Source: Sabellastarte sp. h YS-2021 (taxonomy: Eukaryota; Annelida; Polychaeta; Sabellida; Sabellidae). Taken from it: a DNA stretch of 64,000 nucleotides. The stretch lies in assembly GCA_964017235.1 (NCBI GenBank), contig OZ024936.1, forward strand, positions 12,562,496-12,626,495, in the 5' to 3' direction. Both the position numbers and the translations under genes were made by a program. The notes below the pieces were generated by a model that saw only the letters and a program-made list of their open reading frames with translations, had not been told where the DNA came from and made no database searches. Below, in pieces: positions 62,944-64,000 of this stretch. How positions within the stretch are numbered: position 1 is the stretch's first letter; each line of letters starts with the position of its first letter.

Positions 62944-64000
62944 ATGGGGATTTTGCCATGCATATACACTAGTACAGGTGCCTTACCATCGAGTACGCCA
63001 ATTTTGGTCGTTCCGAGGGACACCAATTTTTTTCCACCAATGGATAGAGTGGTCCAGTCTGAGTCTATACAATATAACAGGGTAGGGTCTAAAGACCTTA
63101 ATTTCGTAGATATGAGCAGAAACAGTATTTCCCATTGATTTTAAATGGGGATTTCGTCATACATGTGTAGATGCCGTACGATCGAGTACGCCAATTTTGG
63201 TCATTCCGAGGGACACCAATTTTTTTCCACCAATGGATAGAGTGGTCCAGTCTGAGTCTATACAATATAACAGGGTAGGGTCTAAAGACCTTAATTTCGT
63301 AGATATGAGCAGAAACAGTATTTCCCATTGATTTTAAATGGGGATTTCGTCGTACATGTGTAGATGCCTTACCATCGAGTACGCCAATTTTGGTCGTTCC
63401 GAGGGACACCAATTTTTTTCCACCAATGGATAGAGTGGTCCAGTCTGAGTCTATACAATATAACAGGGTAGGGTCTAAAGACCTTAATTTCGTAGATATG
63501 AGCAGAAACAGTATTTCCCATTGATTTTAAATGGGGATTTCGTCGTACATGTGTAGATGCCTTACCATCGAGTACGCCAATTTTGGTCGTTCCGAGGGAC
63601 ACCAATTTTTTTCCACCAATGGATAGACTGGTCCAGTCTGAGTCTATACAATATAACAGGGTAGGGTCTAAAGACCTTAATTTCGTAGATATGAGCAGAA
63701 ACAGTATTTCCCATTGATTTTAAATGGGGATTTCGTCATACATGTGTAGATGCCGTACGATCGAGTACGCCAATTTTGGTCGTTCCGAGGGACACCAATT
63801 TTTTTCCACCAATGGATAGAGTGGTCCAGTCTGAGTCTATACAATATAACAGGGTAGGGTCTAAAGACCTTAATTTCGTAGATATGAGCAGAAACAGTAT
63901 TTCCCATTGATTTTAAATGGGGATTTCGTCGTACATGTGTAGATGCCTTACCATCGAGTACGCCAATTTTGGTCGTTCCGAGGGACACCAATTTTTTTCC
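62944..64000. repeat. Start of a further plain-lineage unit, cut by the window edge
   Basis: The order is L1-S2-S1-S6-S3-S1(partial), which matches the first six slots of the units at 47160 and 53392. The last monomer begins at 63917 and is cut after 84 bp. Confidence 0.88.

Larger units (their letters stand above)
1..64000. repeat. Satellite DNA array with 193/201-bp monomers, all head-to-tail
   Basis: Every part of the window is a copy of one monomer in one orientation. From 144 to 63916 I count 107 monomers of 201 bp, 218 of 193 bp and one of 192 bp, which sums exactly to the interval. All monomers share a core of about 165 bp that includes CCAATTTTGGTC, a T7 tract, GTCCAGTCT, GGTCTAAAGACC and CCCATTGATTTTAAATGGGG. 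Variation is confined to a short box near positions 11-40 and a few single-base sites. Arrays of about 200-bp monomers with higher-order repeats are typical of eukaryotic centromeric or pericentromeric heterochromatin; that assignment is inferred. The array runs past both window edges. I do not recognise the family. Confidence 0.98.

Noticed and set aside
144-63138. Repeated 64-codon forward reading frames starting at the ATGGGG of each long monomer
   Set aside because: They exist only because a long monomer (201 = 3 x 67) keeps frame up to a fixed TGA. Short monomers break the pattern, the protein resembles nothing I know, and variants show no bias toward silent change. They are repeat artefacts.
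384-63991. Reverse-strand reading frames of 76-168 codons crossing monomer boundaries
   Set aside because: Their lengths follow the class order of monomers, not selection. The longest (61354-61860) arises from the one-base T deletion at 61669-61674. No start context, domain or codon bias supports coding.
1-64000. CRISPR array
   Set aside because: The repeat unit is the full 193-201 bp with no unique spacers, and no cas genes are present.
1-64000. rRNA or 5S gene cluster, or a tRNA/SINE-derived repeat with Pol III boxes
   Set aside because: I see no rRNA segment. GGATAGAGTGG and GGTCGTTCC resemble Pol III A and B boxes only loosely, in the wrong order within a monomer, and with T-runs between them.
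1-64000. Telomere-like motif GGGTAGGGT in every monomer
   Set aside because: It is a single short occurrence per monomer, one base short of GGGTTAGGG, and is not tandem. It is not evidence of telomeric or subtelomeric DNA.
1-64000. G-quadruplex potential from GGGG, GGG and GGG runs
   Set aside because: The G-runs are too far apart within a monomer to form a standard quadruplex.
1-64000. Transposable element or LTR-internal tandem repeat
   Set aside because: No terminal repeats, target-site duplications or transposase or reverse-transcriptase fragments are visible at any monomer boundary.
1-64000. Bacterial, phage or plasmid DNA
   Set aside because: There is no gene over 64 kb. A homogeneous array of this size with higher-order repeats is a eukaryotic feature.

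Overview
The whole 64,000-base window is one uninterrupted, head-to-tail satellite DNA array. I find no gene, RNA gene, transposon, unique spacer or orientation switch. With monomers phased to start at their ATGGGG (an arbitrary choice), there are 326 complete monomers from 144 to 63916: 107 long ones of 201 bp and 219 short ones (218 of 193 bp, one of 192 bp). These counts sum exactly to the 63,773 bp. Partial monomers lie at 1-143 and 63917-64000. The short monomer is about 41% GC. I assigned each monomer by reading its diagnostic bases; I did not align every base.

Classes used here: L1 (long, box TGCCATGCAT at monomer positions 11-20), L2 (long, TGCAATGCAT), S1 (short, CGTCGTACAT, the commonest short form), S2 and S3 (CGTCATACAT plus CCGTACGATCG; S2 also has GTCATT for GTCGTT), S4 (CGTCATACAT plus CATGGAG), S5 (TGTCGTACAT plus CCAATTG plus GCAAAAAC), S6 (S1 plus AGACTGG), S7 (S1 box plus CCGTACGATCG plus AGACTGG), S8 (CGTCACACAT plus CCGTACGATCG). 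Counts of complete monomers: L1 87, L2 20, S1 106, S2 31, S3 19, S4 9 (plus one intermediate, S4b), S5 22, S6 19, S7 8, S8 4. Suffixes k, c and p mark further single-base variants.

The monomers form nested higher-order repeats. 1-16621 recurs at 31715-48335 (offset 31,714). 16458-23858 recurs at 25464-33057 (offset 9,006, then 9,199 after one inserted monomer). A 15-monomer unit of 2,935 bp, a 17-monomer unit of 3,305 bp and a 12-monomer unit of 2,340 bp recur inside these. A 6,232-bp tandem duplication spans 45261-58282, and the right end (55732-61593) is a run of the 12-monomer unit.

This is eukaryotic heterochromatin, probably centromeric or pericentromeric. That is inference from array size, homogeneity and higher-order structure. 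I do not recognise the satellite family and cannot name the species. Nothing here works as a gene system. The interest lies in the array: a two-state box with an 8-bp indel, CpG-decay-like box variants, dyad symmetries that some variants complete, and a readable history of amplification.
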